DNA of 64,000 bases from Rhizobium sp. SG_E_25_P2 (lineage in GTDB: Bacteria; Pseudomonadota; Alphaproteobacteria; Rhizobiales; Rhizobiaceae), in NCBI RefSeq assembly GCF_029892285.1, contig NZ_JARXVM010000001.1:310001-374000 (forward strand), read 5' to 3'. This document shows positions 47,532 to 56,464 of the stretch, one piece after another. Each line of letters begins with the position of its first letter. The first letter of the stretch is position 1. Position numbers and translations under genes: made by a program. Below the pieces are notes generated by a model. It saw only the letters and a program-made list of their open reading frames with translations, did no database searches and was not told the origin of the DNA.

Positions 47532-48536
47532 ATGTCGAACAAGAAAAAGCCTTTGGTCTATATCACCCGAAAGCTGCCGGATCCGGTGGAAACCCGGATG
47601 CGCGAATTGTTCGAGGCCGAACTCAATATCGACGATACGCCGCGGACGCGCGGGGATCTCGCCGCCGCCATGGCGCGCGTGGACGTGCTGGTTCCGACCG
47701 TGACCGACCGGATCGACGCAGAACTGATCGAGGCCGCCGGCCCGCAATTGAAGCTGATCGCCAGTTTCTCCAACGGCATCGACCATGTCGATGTCGAGGC
47801 CGCCGCCCGCAAGGGCATCACCGTCACAAATACGCCCAACGTGCTCACCGAAGACACCGCCGACATGGCGATGGCGCTGATCCTCTCCGTGCCGCGCCGG
47901 CTGGCCGAAGGCGCGCGCATCCTCACCGATCGCAAGGGCGAATGGGGAGGCTGGTCGCCGACCTGGATGCTGGGCCACCGGATCTGGGGCAAGCGGCTGG
48001 GCATTATCGGCATGGGCCGCATCGGCACGGCGGTGGCGCGCCGCGCCAAAGCCTTCGGCTTGGCCATCCATTATCACAATCGCCATCGCGTCAGCCCACA
48101 GACCGAAGCGTCGCTCGAAGCCACCTATTGGGACAGCCTTGACCAGATGCTGGCCCGCGTCGACATCGTCTCGGTCAATTGCCCCTCGACGCCCGCCACC
48201 TATCACCTGATGTCGGCGCGGCGGCTGGCCCTGATGCAGCCGACCAGCTATCTCGTCAACACCGCCCGCGGCGGCGTGGTCGATGAGACGGCGCTGATCA
48301 AATGCATCCGCGAAGGCAAGATCGCCGGCGCCGGCCTCGACGTGTTTGAAAACGAGCCGATCGTCAATCCCAAGCTGTTGAAACTCGCGCATGAAAACAA
48401 GGTGGTGCTCTTGCCGCATATGAGTTCGGCGACGATCGAGGGTCGCATCGATATGGGCGAAAAGGTGATCATCAATATCCGCACCTATTTCGACGGCCAC
48501 CGGCCGCCCGACCGCGTGTTGCCACGCCGGACCTGA
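47532..48536 (+). CDS. D-2-hydroxyacid dehydrogenase (glyoxylate reductase type)
   Basis: A 334-residue NAD(P)-dependent dehydrogenase. LGIIGMGRIGTAVARRA is the cofactor motif. NTARGGVVDETAL carries the catalytic arginine, DVFENEPIVNP the glutamate and LPHMSSATIEGR the histidine. FSNGIDHVDVEAAARKGI is typical of GyaR-type glyoxylate/hydroxypyruvate reductases. It is clearly distinct from the GhrA-like enzyme at 19623-20582. It meets the alkA gene end to end at 48536/48537. Confidence 0.9.
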   Translation: MSNKKKPLVYITRKLPDPVETRMRELFEAELNIDDTPRTRGDLAAAMARVDVLVPTVTDRIDAELIEAAGPQLKLIASFSNGIDHVDVEAAARKGITVTNTPNVLTEDTADMAMALILSVPRRLAEGARILTDRKGEWGGWSPTWMLGHRIWGKRLGIIGMGRIGTAVARRAKAFGLAIHYHNRHRVSPQTEASLEATYWDSLDQMLARVDIVSVNCPSTPATYHLMSARRLALMQPTSYLVNTARGGVVDETALIKCIREGKIAGAGLDVFENEPIVNPKLLKLAHENKVVLLPHMSSATIEGRIDMGEKVIINIRTYFDGHRPPDRVLPRRT

Positions 48537-49139
48537 TCAGGGATCGATCGGCGCCGCATCGAGATGGCGCCAGAGATACCAGGACGCGATGGAGCGATAG
48601 GGACGCCAAGGCTCGGAGACATCGGCCAGCGTCTTGTCCGGCCCGAACAGCAGCCGCACCGCCCGCTGCAGGCCCGCATCGCCATGCGAGGCGACGTCGG
48701 GTCGTTGCAATCCGAAGATCAGGAACATTTCCGCCGTCCATTTCCCAACCCCGGGCAACGCCGTCAGCGCTTTGGTCACAGCCTCTTCATCCGGCTCGGC
48801 GGCGAGCGCGACGAAATCGAGTTGGCCAGCGGCGACCTTGTCGGAGAGCGCGCGGAGATATTTCACCTTGGCGTTGGAAAGGCCGCAGGCCCGGAGCGCT
48901 TCGGCTTCGACGGCCAGAATGGCGCTCGGCTCCAGTTCGCCGCCGATCACCGCGAGCACCCGCCGCTCGATCGTATCCGCCGCCTTCACCGACAATTGCT
49001 GGCCGATGATGGAGCCGGCAAGCGTCCGAAACGGATCGAAGGCCTGATCGAGCAGCACACACCGTCCATGACGGGTGACGAGCGCGGCCATGACAGCGCA
49101 ATTTTCTTTCAGATGGCGTTCCGCGGCGCTGAGGGTCAT
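48537..49139 (-). CDS. alkA: DNA-3-methyladenine glycosylase II
   Basis: A 200-residue HhH-GPD base excision repair enzyme that removes alkylated purines. GSIIGQQLSVKAADTI starts the domain, LPGVGKWTAEMFLIFGL is the helix-hairpin-helix, and the catalytic aspartate lies in the following SHGDAGLQRA. It lacks the long N-terminal domain of E. coli AlkA, as is usual in this group. ATG 49139 is preferred over an upstream extension because GGAG lies seven nt before it. Confidence 0.87.
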   Translation of the reverse strand: MTLSAAERHLKENCAVMAALVTRHGRCVLLDQAFDPFRTLAGSIIGQQLSVKAADTIERRVLAVIGGELEPSAILAVEAEALRACGLSNAKVKYLRALSDKVAAGQLDFVALAAEPDEEAVTKALTALPGVGKWTAEMFLIFGLQRPDVASHGDAGLQRAVRLLFGPDKTLADVSEPWRPYRSIASWYLWRHLDAAPIDP

Positions 49140-49338
49140 GATCGCACTCCCGGCGCCGACAGTAACGCGCAATATACTGATGCGGCAACCGCAAAGATCC
49201 GCCTGTCGCGCGGATGTAACAGCCATCCCCGGAAGCGGCGTGATGCCGAAATTGTGATGGCGATTGGCAAGACGTGGGCGGAAGCACGGGTCTAGACAAG
49301 GACATTCATCCTCCCCCGGAAATCGCATCGAGTCCGCC

Positions 49339-50043
49339 ATGCCTACAGAGATCATTACCACACGCCGCGCCATGCTTTTCGGCATGGCCTCCGCCACCGC
49401 GGTCCTTGCCGGCTGCGCCACGGACCGTAGTCGCATTGCCAATCCGCCCGCGCCGCAGCCGGTCATGCGGCCGATCACCGCTCCTGGCGACGCCGATCTC
49501 GCAGTGATGTACGGCCCCGTCTCCGACGGCGGCTTCCTGATCCCGGCCATCCCCTACCAGCAGATGGACGCGAAATTCTATCGCCAGCGTGTCATCGACC
49601 CCACCGGCGAGGCGGCTGGCACGGTGGTGGTCGATACGCCCAACCGGTTCCTCTATGTCGTCGAACCCGGCGGCACCGCCATGCGCTATGGCGTCGGAAT
49701 CGGCCGCGAAGGTTTTGCCTGGCAGGGCGAAGGCGTGATCCATTGGCGCCAGCCCTGGCCGCGCTGGAAGCCGCCAGTGGAAATGGTGGCCCGCCAGCCA
49801 GAACTTGAGCAGTATTCGATTGAGAACGGCGGCATGGAGCCAGGCCTCAAAAATCCGCTCGGCGCCCGCGCGCTCTATATCTTCCAGAACGGCCAGGACA
49901 CGCTCTACCGGCTGCACGGCAATCCGGATTGGCGCTCGATCGGCAAGGCGGTGTCATCTGGCTGCGTCCGGCTGATCAACCAGGATGTCATCGATCTCTA
50001 TGAACGCGTGCCCTATCACGCCCGCATCGTGGTGTGGCAGTAA
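49339..50043 (+). CDS. L,D-transpeptidase (YkuD domain) lipoprotein
   Basis: A 234-residue exported enzyme. TTRRAMLFGMASATAVLAGC combines a twin-arginine-like start with an LAGC lipobox, so it may be a Tat-exported lipoprotein. The YkuD domain starts near residue 90 (GTVVVDTPNRFLYVVEPGG) and ends with HGNPDWRSIGKAVSSGCVRLINQD, the complete HGx(n)SxGCVR catalytic motif. It would make 3-3 cross-links or anchor proteins to peptidoglycan. It is the second L,D-transpeptidase in the window and a simpler type than the one at 34527. Confidence 0.9.
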   Translation: MPTEIITTRRAMLFGMASATAVLAGCATDRSRIANPPAPQPVMRPITAPGDADLAVMYGPVSDGGFLIPAIPYQQMDAKFYRQRVIDPTGEAAGTVVVDTPNRFLYVVEPGGTAMRYGVGIGREGFAWQGEGVIHWRQPWPRWKPPVEMVARQPELEQYSIENGGMEPGLKNPLGARALYIFQNGQDTLYRLHGNPDWRSIGKAVSSGCVRLINQDVIDLYERVPYHARIVVWQ

Positions 50044-50074
50044 CGCCAAAACAAGCCCTCGCCTGTCGCGGGGG

Positions 50075-51289
50075 CTATTCCATCATCAGGATGTGGTTGC
50101 GAACGACAGGATAGATCTCGTTGTCCCAGCGGCGGCCGTTGAAGACGCCGTAATGACCGACATTGGCCTGCAGATGATGTCGCTTGAGGTGCGGGCGCAG
50201 CGACGAACACAGGTCATGCGCCGCCGCCGTCTGGCCGAGCGCGCAGATATCGTCGCGCCCGCCCTCGACGGTGAGCAGCGCCGTGCGGCGGATCTTGCCG
50301 GGATCGACCTTGCGGCCGCGATAGTGGAACTCGCCGGTCGCCAGTTCGGCGCGGTGAAAGATCCGGTCGATCGTCTCGATATAGAATTCCTCGGTCAGAT
50401 CGAGCACAGCGAAATATTCGTCATAGAATGTCTTGATCTTCTCGGCCGCCTCGACCTCGCCGGCGGCGAGATGATCATAGAGCTTCTGATGCGCCGTCTT
50501 GTGCCGGTCCATGTTCATCGCCATGAAGGCCGTCAATTGCAGAAAGCCGGGATAGACCCGCCGTCCGCCGCCGCCATAGCGATAGGGCACCGGCGAAATC
50601 ACCGATTGTTCGAACCAGGCGAGCGATTTCGACACCGCGAATTCATTGACCTCGGTCGGGCTTTCGCGCGGATCGATCGGGCCCGCCATCAACGTCATCG
50701 ATCGCGGCGTGGCGGGATTGTTGTCCTCCGACATCACCGCCACGGCGGCGAGACCCTGCACGCAGGGCTGACAGACCGCAAGGATATGGGCGCCGGGGCC
50801 GATTTCCTCCAGAAAGCGAATGATATAAGCGATGTAATCCTCAACCCCGAAGGAGCCCGCCGACATCGGCACGTCGCGCGCGTTCTTCCAGTCGGTGATG
50901 TAGACGTCGTGATCGCGCAACAGCGTCTCCACCGTACCACGCAACAAGGTCGAGAAATGCCCAGACAAAGGCGCGATCACCAGCACCTTGGGCTGCGGCA
51001 TCTCGATATCCTTGCGAAAATGCAGGAGATCGCCGAATGGCAGGCTAAAGCTTACCTCTTCGCTCACGGCGGCGTCGGCATTGCCGGTTCGCACGCGCCG
51101 GATCTCGAAGGGCGGGCGGGCATGGCTTATCTCGAAACGAGACACCATTTCCAGAGCCGCCAGCCAATGCCGGCCAAGCGCCTGTTCGCGGACGGGGAAA
51201 TTGGCGGAGAGCCAATCCATCCATCCGCGCGCCATCATTCGGAGCGGCGCGACCATATCGTCTTGGAGCTGGTAGGCTTGATAGAGCAT
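50075..51289 (-). CDS. phaZ: Intracellular polyhydroxyalkanoate depolymerase
   Basis: A 404-residue enzyme that degrades stored PHB granules to hydroxybutyrate, feeding BdhA. LAVCQPCVQ near residue 177 is the active-site segment of intracellular depolymerases, where a cysteine replaces the lipase serine. LIAPLSGHFSTLLRGTVETLL, YITDWKNARDVP and TVEGGRDDICALGQT are conserved blocks, with histidine in NVGHYGVFNG. MLYQAYQLQDDM is the family N-terminus, so ATG 51289 is chosen over 51328. It is divergent from a GST gene, and the spacer has TGC/GCA palindromes. Confidence 0.92.
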   Translation of the reverse strand: MLYQAYQLQDDMVAPLRMMARGWMDWLSANFPVREQALGRHWLAALEMVSRFEISHARPPFEIRRVRTGNADAAVSEEVSFSLPFGDLLHFRKDIEMPQPKVLVIAPLSGHFSTLLRGTVETLLRDHDVYITDWKNARDVPMSAGSFGVEDYIAYIIRFLEEIGPGAHILAVCQPCVQGLAAVAVMSEDNNPATPRSMTLMAGPIDPRESPTEVNEFAVSKSLAWFEQSVISPVPYRYGGGGRRVYPGFLQLTAFMAMNMDRHKTAHQKLYDHLAAGEVEAAEKIKTFYDEYFAVLDLTEEFYIETIDRIFHRAELATGEFHYRGRKVDPGKIRRTALLTVEGGRDDICALGQTAAAHDLCSSLRPHLKRHHLQANVGHYGVFNGRRWDNEIYPVVRNHILMME

Positions 51290-51323
51290 CGCGATACCCC
51301 TGCTTCGGCTGCGAAAGCCATTG

Positions 51324-51387
51324 TGCATTGCAAAAAACTAGTGCATTTCTACTGGTAAGACCAGCAAATACTGCGTGCAGCAATGCA
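51324..51387. promoter_or_regulatory. Cluster of TGC/GCA palindromes upstream of phaZ
   Basis: TGCATTGCA (51324-51332), CTGCGTGCAG (51371-51380) and TGCAGCAATGCA (51376-51387) lie in the 114-nt spacer between divergent phaZ and the GST gene. The PHB-sensing repressor PhaR/AniA of alphaproteobacteria binds TGC/GCA repeats of this kind. No phaR is in the window, so the link is inferred. Confidence 0.45.
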
Positions 51388-51403
51388 CGGGCGGGAGGCC
51401 GTG

Positions 51404-52057
51404 ATGAGCGAGACGACGCTGACGATATCCTCTAAAAACTATTCCTCATGGTCCATGCGCGGCTGGCTTCTCTGTCGTATGGCCGGCCTGGAGTTTCTCG
51501 AGCGACCCGTCGATATCGACGAGTCGGCGCGGCGTGAGCTGCTGCTGCTTTCGCCGTCGGTCCTGGTGCCGCGTTTGAACCACAATACGGTCAGCGTCTG
51601 GGATACGCTGGCAATCGCGGAATATCTGGCGGAGATCAAGCCGAAGGCGGGCCTGCTGCCCAAGGATGTCGCGGCCCGGGCTCATTGCCGGGCCGTTTCG
51701 GGCGAGATGCATTCGGGCTTTCACAATCTGCGCTCAGCGCTGCCGATGAACATCAAGGCCCGTCACGAGCGCTTCAAGGTGTTCGCCGGGGCGCGGCCCG
51801 ACATCGAGCGCATCAAGGCGATCTGGACCGAATGTCTCGCGGCATATGGCGGTCCCTGGCTGTTCGGCGACAAGCCGACCGTGGCCGACGCCATGTATGC
51901 GCCGGTCTGTTCGCGCTTCCTCACTTACGCCGTGGATCTCGAAGCGCCGCTCGCGGCCTATCGCGACCGAGTGATGGACTGGTCGCTGGTGAAGGACTGG
52001 ATCGAGGGCGCCCGGGCCGAGGCCGACGAGATCATCGAACTCGAAGTCGAGTTCTGA
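51404..52057 (+). CDS. Glutathione S-transferase family protein
   Basis: A 217-residue GST. The N-terminal thioredoxin-like domain starts LTISSKNYSSWSMRGWLL with a serine/tyrosine at the catalytic position. VPRLNHNTVSVWDTLAIAEYLAE is the glutathione-binding turn (cis-Pro, then the S/W-D element). The C-terminal helical domain has PWLFGDKPTVADAMYAPV with the N-capping aspartate. Substrate is unknown. GGGAGG five nt before ATG 51404 decides the start. Confidence 0.88.
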   Translation: MSETTLTISSKNYSSWSMRGWLLCRMAGLEFLERPVDIDESARRELLLLSPSVLVPRLNHNTVSVWDTLAIAEYLAEIKPKAGLLPKDVAARAHCRAVSGEMHSGFHNLRSALPMNIKARHERFKVFAGARPDIERIKAIWTECLAAYGGPWLFGDKPTVADAMYAPVCSRFLTYAVDLEAPLAAYRDRVMDWSLVKDWIEGARAEADEIIELEVEF

Positions 52058-52088
52058 GACGCCGGGTCAGGCGTCTCAGTCGTTAAGG

Positions 52089-53015
52089 TCACAGTCCGAT
52101 TTCATGCGCCCAGGGCGGATTGGCGCCGGCGCGCGACACGGTCACCGCCGCCGTCTTGGCGCCCAGCGCGAGCGCATTGCGCACCGCCTGTTCCGAGAGA
52201 TTGGCGACCGACGCTTTGGTCAGCAGTCCATCGCGCTTGAGAGAGGCGAGAACGCCCGCGTCGAACGTGTCGCCGGCGCCGATCGTGTCGACCACCGTCA
52301 CCTTCTCGCTGGGAACCTCGACTTTGAGCGTGTTGGTGTAGCCCACCGCGCCGTCGGCGCCCTTGGTGATCACCACCAGTTTCGCGCCCATGGCAATCCA
52401 TTCCTTGGCGAGCATGTCGTGATCGCCGGGCATGCCGAACCAGTCGAGATCTTCATCGGAAAATTTCAGAATGTCGGATTTGGCCGCCATGCGCAGGATG
52501 CGCGCCATATGGTGCTGCTTGTCATTGATGAAGCCGGGGCGGATATTCGGATCGAGCGAGATCACGCGGCTGTCCGTCTCCCGCATCAGCAGCGCTTCAT
52601 AAGCTGCGCCACAGGGATCGGGGATCAGGCTGATCGCGCCGAAATGCAGCGCTTCGCAATCATCTCCCAATGTCGGCAGGTCATTGACCGAGAGCATGCG
52701 GCCGGCGGTGTTTTCGTCATAAAAGGCATAGGTGGCCGAACCATTGACCAGCTTGACGAAAGCGACTGTTGTCGGCCGCGCGGAAATCGCGCAATGACTG
52801 AAATCCACCTTGGATGCGACCAGCGTCTCACGAAGGACGTCGCCCAGCATATCGCTGGAAAGGCCGGTGAAGAAGGCGGTGTCGACGCCCAATCGGCCCA
52901 GCGCGATCGCTGTATTGAAGATCGCCCCGCCCGCATAAGGCGCATAGGCGTTTTCTCCGAGTGTCGACTGCCTCGGCAGCATGTCGATCAGGGCTTCACC
53001 GCAGCACAGGATCAT
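52089..53015 (-). CDS. PfkB family carbohydrate kinase (fructokinase-like)
   Basis: A 308-residue sugar kinase. MILCCGEALIDMLP begins the fold, GGAIFNTAIALGRLGVDTAFFTGLSSDMLG is the first PfkB signature and DTIGAGDTFDAGVLASL the second, with the catalytic aspartate. Fructokinases (fructose to fructose-6-phosphate) have this pattern, as do KDG kinases. GGAGGA six nt before ATG 53015 fixes the start, five codons inside the open frame. It is transcribed alone, tail to tail with the GST gene. Confidence 0.87.
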   Translation of the reverse strand: MILCCGEALIDMLPRQSTLGENAYAPYAGGAIFNTAIALGRLGVDTAFFTGLSSDMLGDVLRETLVASKVDFSHCAISARPTTVAFVKLVNGSATYAFYDENTAGRMLSVNDLPTLGDDCEALHFGAISLIPDPCGAAYEALLMRETDSRVISLDPNIRPGFINDKQHHMARILRMAAKSDILKFSDEDLDWFGMPGDHDMLAKEWIAMGAKLVVITKGADGAVGYTNTLKVEVPSEKVTVVDTIGAGDTFDAGVLASLKRDGLLTKASVANLSEQAVRNALALGAKTAAVTVSRAGANPPWAHEIGL

Positions 53016-53129
53016 GTCTCTTCCTCCCAAGGTCGCGCTATCACTTCAAACGATTTAGATGAGCGCGCAAAAAAAATCCAGATCCTTTGGACCTGGATTT
53101 TAGCATTTGCTCACCATGTGAGTATTTGC

Positions 53130-53585
53130 TCAGGCTGCGGCTGTCGGCATTTCTTCCAGGCCAAGCAGGAAGTTGATCTGGGGACGCGCCTTCACGAGAT
53201 CGTCGATCGTGTATTCAGACAGAACTTCGAAAAAGGCGTTGAGCGCGCGGCGTAGGGCTGAATTCAGGCCGCAGCTGTCGATCAGCGGGCAATCCGCCGC
53301 GCCATCGTCGAAACATTCGGCCATCGAGAAATTCTCCTCGGTGACACGGACAACATCGAGAAGCGTGATCTTGTCGGCCGCGCGGCCCAAGCGAACGCCG
53401 CCATTGCGGCCACGAACCGTGTCGACCAGACCAGCCTTGTGCAATGGCTGCAGGATCTTGAAGAGAAACAGTTCGGAGACATTATACGCCCTGGCGATCT
53501 CCGGAATGCGGCTCAAATTGGGTTGATTGGCGGCGCAATACATCATGATGCGCACTGCGTAATTCGTCTGCTTGGTCAGCCGCAT
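53130..53585 (-). CDS. rirA: Iron-responsive regulator RirA
   Basis: A 151-residue Rrf2-family regulator. The winged helix covers residues 1-80 (MRLTKQTNYAVRIMMYCAAN...SELFLFKILQPLHKAGLV). C91, C99 and C105 are the ligands of the iron-sulfur cluster by which RirA senses iron, and DDLVKARPQINFLLG is a conserved tail. In rhizobia RirA represses iron uptake genes when iron is plentiful. It is divergent from a ferric iron-binding protein gene, and the 180-nt spacer has an IRO box and an ICE-like palindrome. Confidence 0.95.
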   Translation of the reverse strand: MRLTKQTNYAVRIMMYCAANQPNLSRIPEIARAYNVSELFLFKILQPLHKAGLVDTVRGRNGGVRLGRAADKITLLDVVRVTEENFSMAECFDDGAADCPLIDSCGLNSALRRALNAFFEVLSEYTIDDLVKARPQINFLLGLEEMPTAAA

Positions 53586-53634
53586 GCATAGGCTCCCTGG
53601 CCGGTTTGTTTGCCTTATATAGACCCTCTCGTAG

Positions 53635-53651
53635 TTTGGAACAATTCCAAA
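53635..53651. promoter_or_regulatory. ICE-like palindrome (possible Irr site)
   Basis: TTTGGAA-CAA-TTCCAAA is a perfect 7-3-7 inverted repeat. It differs from the Irr-binding ICE consensus TTTAGAANNNTTCTAAA only by one symmetric substitution in each arm. It lies 50 nt upstream of rirA, where Irr could repress rirA under low iron, as reported in Agrobacterium. Confidence 0.65.
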
Positions 53652-53655
53652 AACG

Positions 53656-53670
53656 TGAAAATCACAATCA
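53656..53670. promoter_or_regulatory. IRO box (RirA site)
   Basis: TGA, nine nt and TCA match the iron-responsive operator TGA-N9-TCA recognised by RirA. It sits between rirA and the iron-binding protein gene, 96-110 nt before the latter's start codon, and could serve repression of either or both. Confidence 0.65.
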
Positions 53671-53765
53671 TGTTATAAACATTTCGCCGTATTGACAGGC
53701 TCCTCCGCCCGGCATTACCGAAGCATGCTAAAATAAACGCAAATAGTCAACTTTAGGAGGAAGCC

Positions 53766-54806
53766 TTGCGCGGGAAATTGAAACTTGCCGGAATGCTCAC
53801 GGGTCTTGCGACGGCGCTCAGCGCGGGCGCAGCCTATGCCGATGGCGAGGTCAACATCTATTCCTATCGTCAGCCGGAGCTTATCCAGCCGCTGCTCGAC
53901 GCCTTCACCAAGGAAACCGGCGTCACCGCCAATGTGCTATTCCTCGACAAAGGCCTGGTGGAACGCATCCAGGCGGAGGGCGAAAATTCACCGGCCGACG
54001 TGATCCTCACCGTCGACATCGCCCGGCTGACCGAAGCCAAGGATGGCGGCGTGACGCAGGCCGTCGTCGACGAGACGATCAACAAGGACATTCCCGCCAA
54101 ATATCGCGACGCCGACAATCAATGGTTCGGCCTGACCACGCGCGGTCGCGTTGTCTACGCATCGAAGGATCGCGTCGCCCAGAACGACATCACCTATGAG
54201 GAACTCGCCGACCCCAAGTGGAAGGGCAAGATCTGCATTCGCGATGGCCAGCATTCCTACAATATCGGCCTGTTCGCCTCGATGATCGCTCATCACGGCG
54301 CCGACTATACCGAAAAATGGCTGACCGGCCTCAAGAACAATCTCGCCCGCAAGCCGAACGGCTCGGATCGCAGCCAGGCGAAATCCATCGCCGCTGGCGA
54401 ATGCGACATCGCGCTCGGCAACACCTATTATGTCGGCGTCATGATGACCAACGACAAGGAGCCGGAACAGAAGGAATGGGTGAAGGCGATGAAAGTGCTC
54501 TTCCCCAATGCCGGCGATCGCGGCACCCATGTCAACATTTCCGGCATGGCGCTGGCGAAATACGCCCCCAACAAGGACAACGCCATCAAGCTGATGGAAT
54601 TCCTGTCCTCCAAGCCCGCCCAGGAAATTTATGCCGAGCAGGTCTATGAATATCCTGTGCTGCCGGGCGCCGAACCCTCGGCGGTGGTCAAGAGCTTCGG
54701 GACCATCAAGCCCGACCAGATGCCGCTGACCGATGTGGCCAAATATCGCAAGCAGGCGTCCGAACTGGTCGACAAGGTCGGCTTCAACGACGGACCGTCG
54801 CAGTAA
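53766..54806 (+). CDS. Ferric iron ABC transporter, periplasmic binding protein
   Basis: A 346-residue SBP family 1 protein of the FbpA/SfuA/FutA type. Signal peptide about residues 1-25 (cleaved after AYA). VNIYSYRQPELIQPLLDAFTKETG opens the mature protein, and NTYYVGVM contains the tyrosine pair that binds ferric iron. It would pass iron to an inner-membrane permease/ATPase that is not encoded in this window. Translation starts at TTG 53766, with AGGAGG five nt upstream. It is followed by a strong terminator, so it is monocistronic. Confidence 0.9.
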   Translation: MRGKLKLAGMLTGLATALSAGAAYADGEVNIYSYRQPELIQPLLDAFTKETGVTANVLFLDKGLVERIQAEGENSPADVILTVDIARLTEAKDGGVTQAVVDETINKDIPAKYRDADNQWFGLTTRGRVVYASKDRVAQNDITYEELADPKWKGKICIRDGQHSYNIGLFASMIAHHGADYTEKWLTGLKNNLARKPNGSDRSQAKSIAAGECDIALGNTYYVGVMMTNDKEPEQKEWVKAMKVLFPNAGDRGTHVNISGMALAKYAPNKDNAIKLMEFLSSKPAQEIYAEQVYEYPVLPGAEPSAVVKSFGTIKPDQMPLTDVAKYRKQASELVDKVGFNDGPSQ

Positions 54807-54842
54807 GGGCCTCGGCTTTTCAAGCTTGAACCCCAAAGAAAA

Positions 54843-54875
54843 GCCCGCCGGAAACGCATTTCCGGCGGGCCTTTT
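54843..54875. terminator. Bidirectional terminator between iron-binding protein gene and mmsA
   Basis: GCCCGCCGGAAA (54843-54854) pairs perfectly with TTTCCGGCGGGC (54859-54870) around a 4-nt loop, with four T residues to the right and an A-rich flank to the left. It can serve both convergent genes. Confidence 0.93.
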
Positions 54876-54897
54876 CATTGTGTCGCGATAACAGCGA

Positions 54898-56394
54898 TTA
54901 TTTCATCGTCGGCATGACGAATTCGGCGCCATCCTTGATGCCCGAGGGCCAGCGGCTGGTGACCGTCTTGGTGCGGGTCCAGAACTTGATGGAATCCGTG
55001 CCGTGCTGGTTGAGGTCGCCGAAGGACGAGGACTTCCAGCCGCCGAAGGAGTGGTAGGCGAGCGGAACCGGGATCGGCACGTTGACGCCGACCATGCCGA
55101 TATTGATGCGCGAAGCGAAATCGCGGGCGGCATCGCCGTCGCGGGTGTAGATGGCGACGCCATTGCCATATTCATGCTTCATCGGCAGGTCGAGCGCTTC
55201 TTCATAGGTCTTGGCGCGCACGACCGAGAGGACGGGTCCGAAGATTTCGGTCTTGTAGATGTCCATGTCGGGCGTGACGTTGTCAAACAGGCAGCCGCCG
55301 ACGAAGTAACCGTTTTCATAGCCCTGCAGCTTGAAATCGCGGCCATCGACGACGAGCTTGGCGCCGGCCTCGACGCCGCTGTCGATCAGGCCGAGAATGC
55401 GGTCGCGCGCTTCCTTGGTGATGACGGGACCCATATCGGCCTTGTCATCGGTATAGGGGCCGATGCGCAGCGATTCCACCATCGGCGTCAGCTTTTCGAT
55501 CAGGCGGTTGGCGGTGTCTTCGCCAACGGGAACAGCCACCGAGATCGCCATGCAGCGTTCGCCGGCCGAACCGTAGCCCGCACCCATCAGCGCGTTGGCG
55601 GCCTGGTCGAGATCGGCGTCCGGCATAATGATCATGTGATTCTTGGCGCCGCCGAAGCACTGAGCGCGCTTGCCGTTCATTGCCGCCGTGCCATAGACAT
55701 AGCGGGCGATCGGGGTCGAGCCGACAAACGAGATCGCGCTGATATCGGCATGGGTGAGCAGGCCGTCGACGGCCGACTTGTCGCCATTGACGACGTTGAG
55801 AATGCCGGCCGGCAGACCAGCCTCGATCATCAGTTCAGCCAGACGGATCGGCACGGACGGGTCGCGCTCTGACGGCTTCAGGATGAAGGCGTTGCCGCAG
55901 GCGATGGCCGGCGCAAACATCCACATCGGGATCATGGCCGGGAAGTTGAACGGCGTGATGCCTGCGCCGATGCCGACAGCCTGGCGGATCGAGTACATGT
56001 CGATATTGGGGCCTGCGCCTTCGGTAAACTCGCTCTTGGAGAGATGCGGAATGCCGATGACGAATTCGCACACTTCAAGGCCGCGCACGATGTCGCCCTT
56101 GGCGTCTTCAATGGTCTTGCCATGCTCGGAGGACAGGAGAGCGGCAAGCTCATCCATGTTGTCGTTGAGCAGCTGCACGAATTTCATGAACACGCGGGCG
56201 CGGCGCTGCGGGTTGGTCGCGGCCCATTTGGGCTGCGCCGCCTTGGCGTTCTCGACGGCGGCGTTCAGTTCTTCAGCGCTGGCAAGCGAGACTTCCGCCT
56301 GGATTTCGCCGGTGGCGGGGTTGAAGACGCCCTGTTTGCGGCCCGAAGTTCCGGCGACCTGCTTGCCGCCAATGAAATGTCCGATCTGACGCAT
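54898..56394 (-). CDS. mmsA: Methylmalonate-semialdehyde dehydrogenase (CoA-acylating)
   Basis: A 498-residue aldehyde dehydrogenase, the normal length for MmsA/IolA. It converts methylmalonate semialdehyde to propionyl-CoA, or malonate semialdehyde to acetyl-CoA, in valine and inositol breakdown. GITPFNFPAMIPMW binds NAD and AGERCMAISVAVP has the catalytic cysteine. Propionyl-CoA would feed the PccB enzyme encoded at the right edge. GGAGGA six nt before ATG 56394 fixes the start. A palindrome lies 51-70 nt upstream. Confidence 0.92.
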   Translation of the reverse strand: MRQIGHFIGGKQVAGTSGRKQGVFNPATGEIQAEVSLASAEELNAAVENAKAAQPKWAATNPQRRARVFMKFVQLLNDNMDELAALLSSEHGKTIEDAKGDIVRGLEVCEFVIGIPHLSKSEFTEGAGPNIDMYSIRQAVGIGAGITPFNFPAMIPMWMFAPAIACGNAFILKPSERDPSVPIRLAELMIEAGLPAGILNVVNGDKSAVDGLLTHADISAISFVGSTPIARYVYGTAAMNGKRAQCFGGAKNHMIIMPDADLDQAANALMGAGYGSAGERCMAISVAVPVGEDTANRLIEKLTPMVESLRIGPYTDDKADMGPVITKEARDRILGLIDSGVEAGAKLVVDGRDFKLQGYENGYFVGGCLFDNVTPDMDIYKTEIFGPVLSVVRAKTYEEALDLPMKHEYGNGVAIYTRDGDAARDFASRINIGMVGVNVPIPVPLAYHSFGGWKSSSFGDLNQHGTDSIKFWTRTKTVTSRWPSGIKDGAEFVMPTMK

Positions 56395-56444
56395 GGATGT
56401 TCCTCCGTGATTATTGATGGCGGCATCATGCGCTATAATTTCGA

Positions 56445-56464
56445 CAAAACAAGACGATGTTTTG
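56445..56464. promoter_or_regulatory. Palindromic operator candidate upstream of mmsA
   Basis: CAAAACA (56445-56451) and TGTTTTG (56458-56464) form a 7-6-7 perfect inverted repeat in the spacer between mmsA and the acetyltransferase gene. A second, weaker element (CGCA-N7-TGCG) follows at 56465-56479. The regulator is unknown. Confidence 0.5.
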
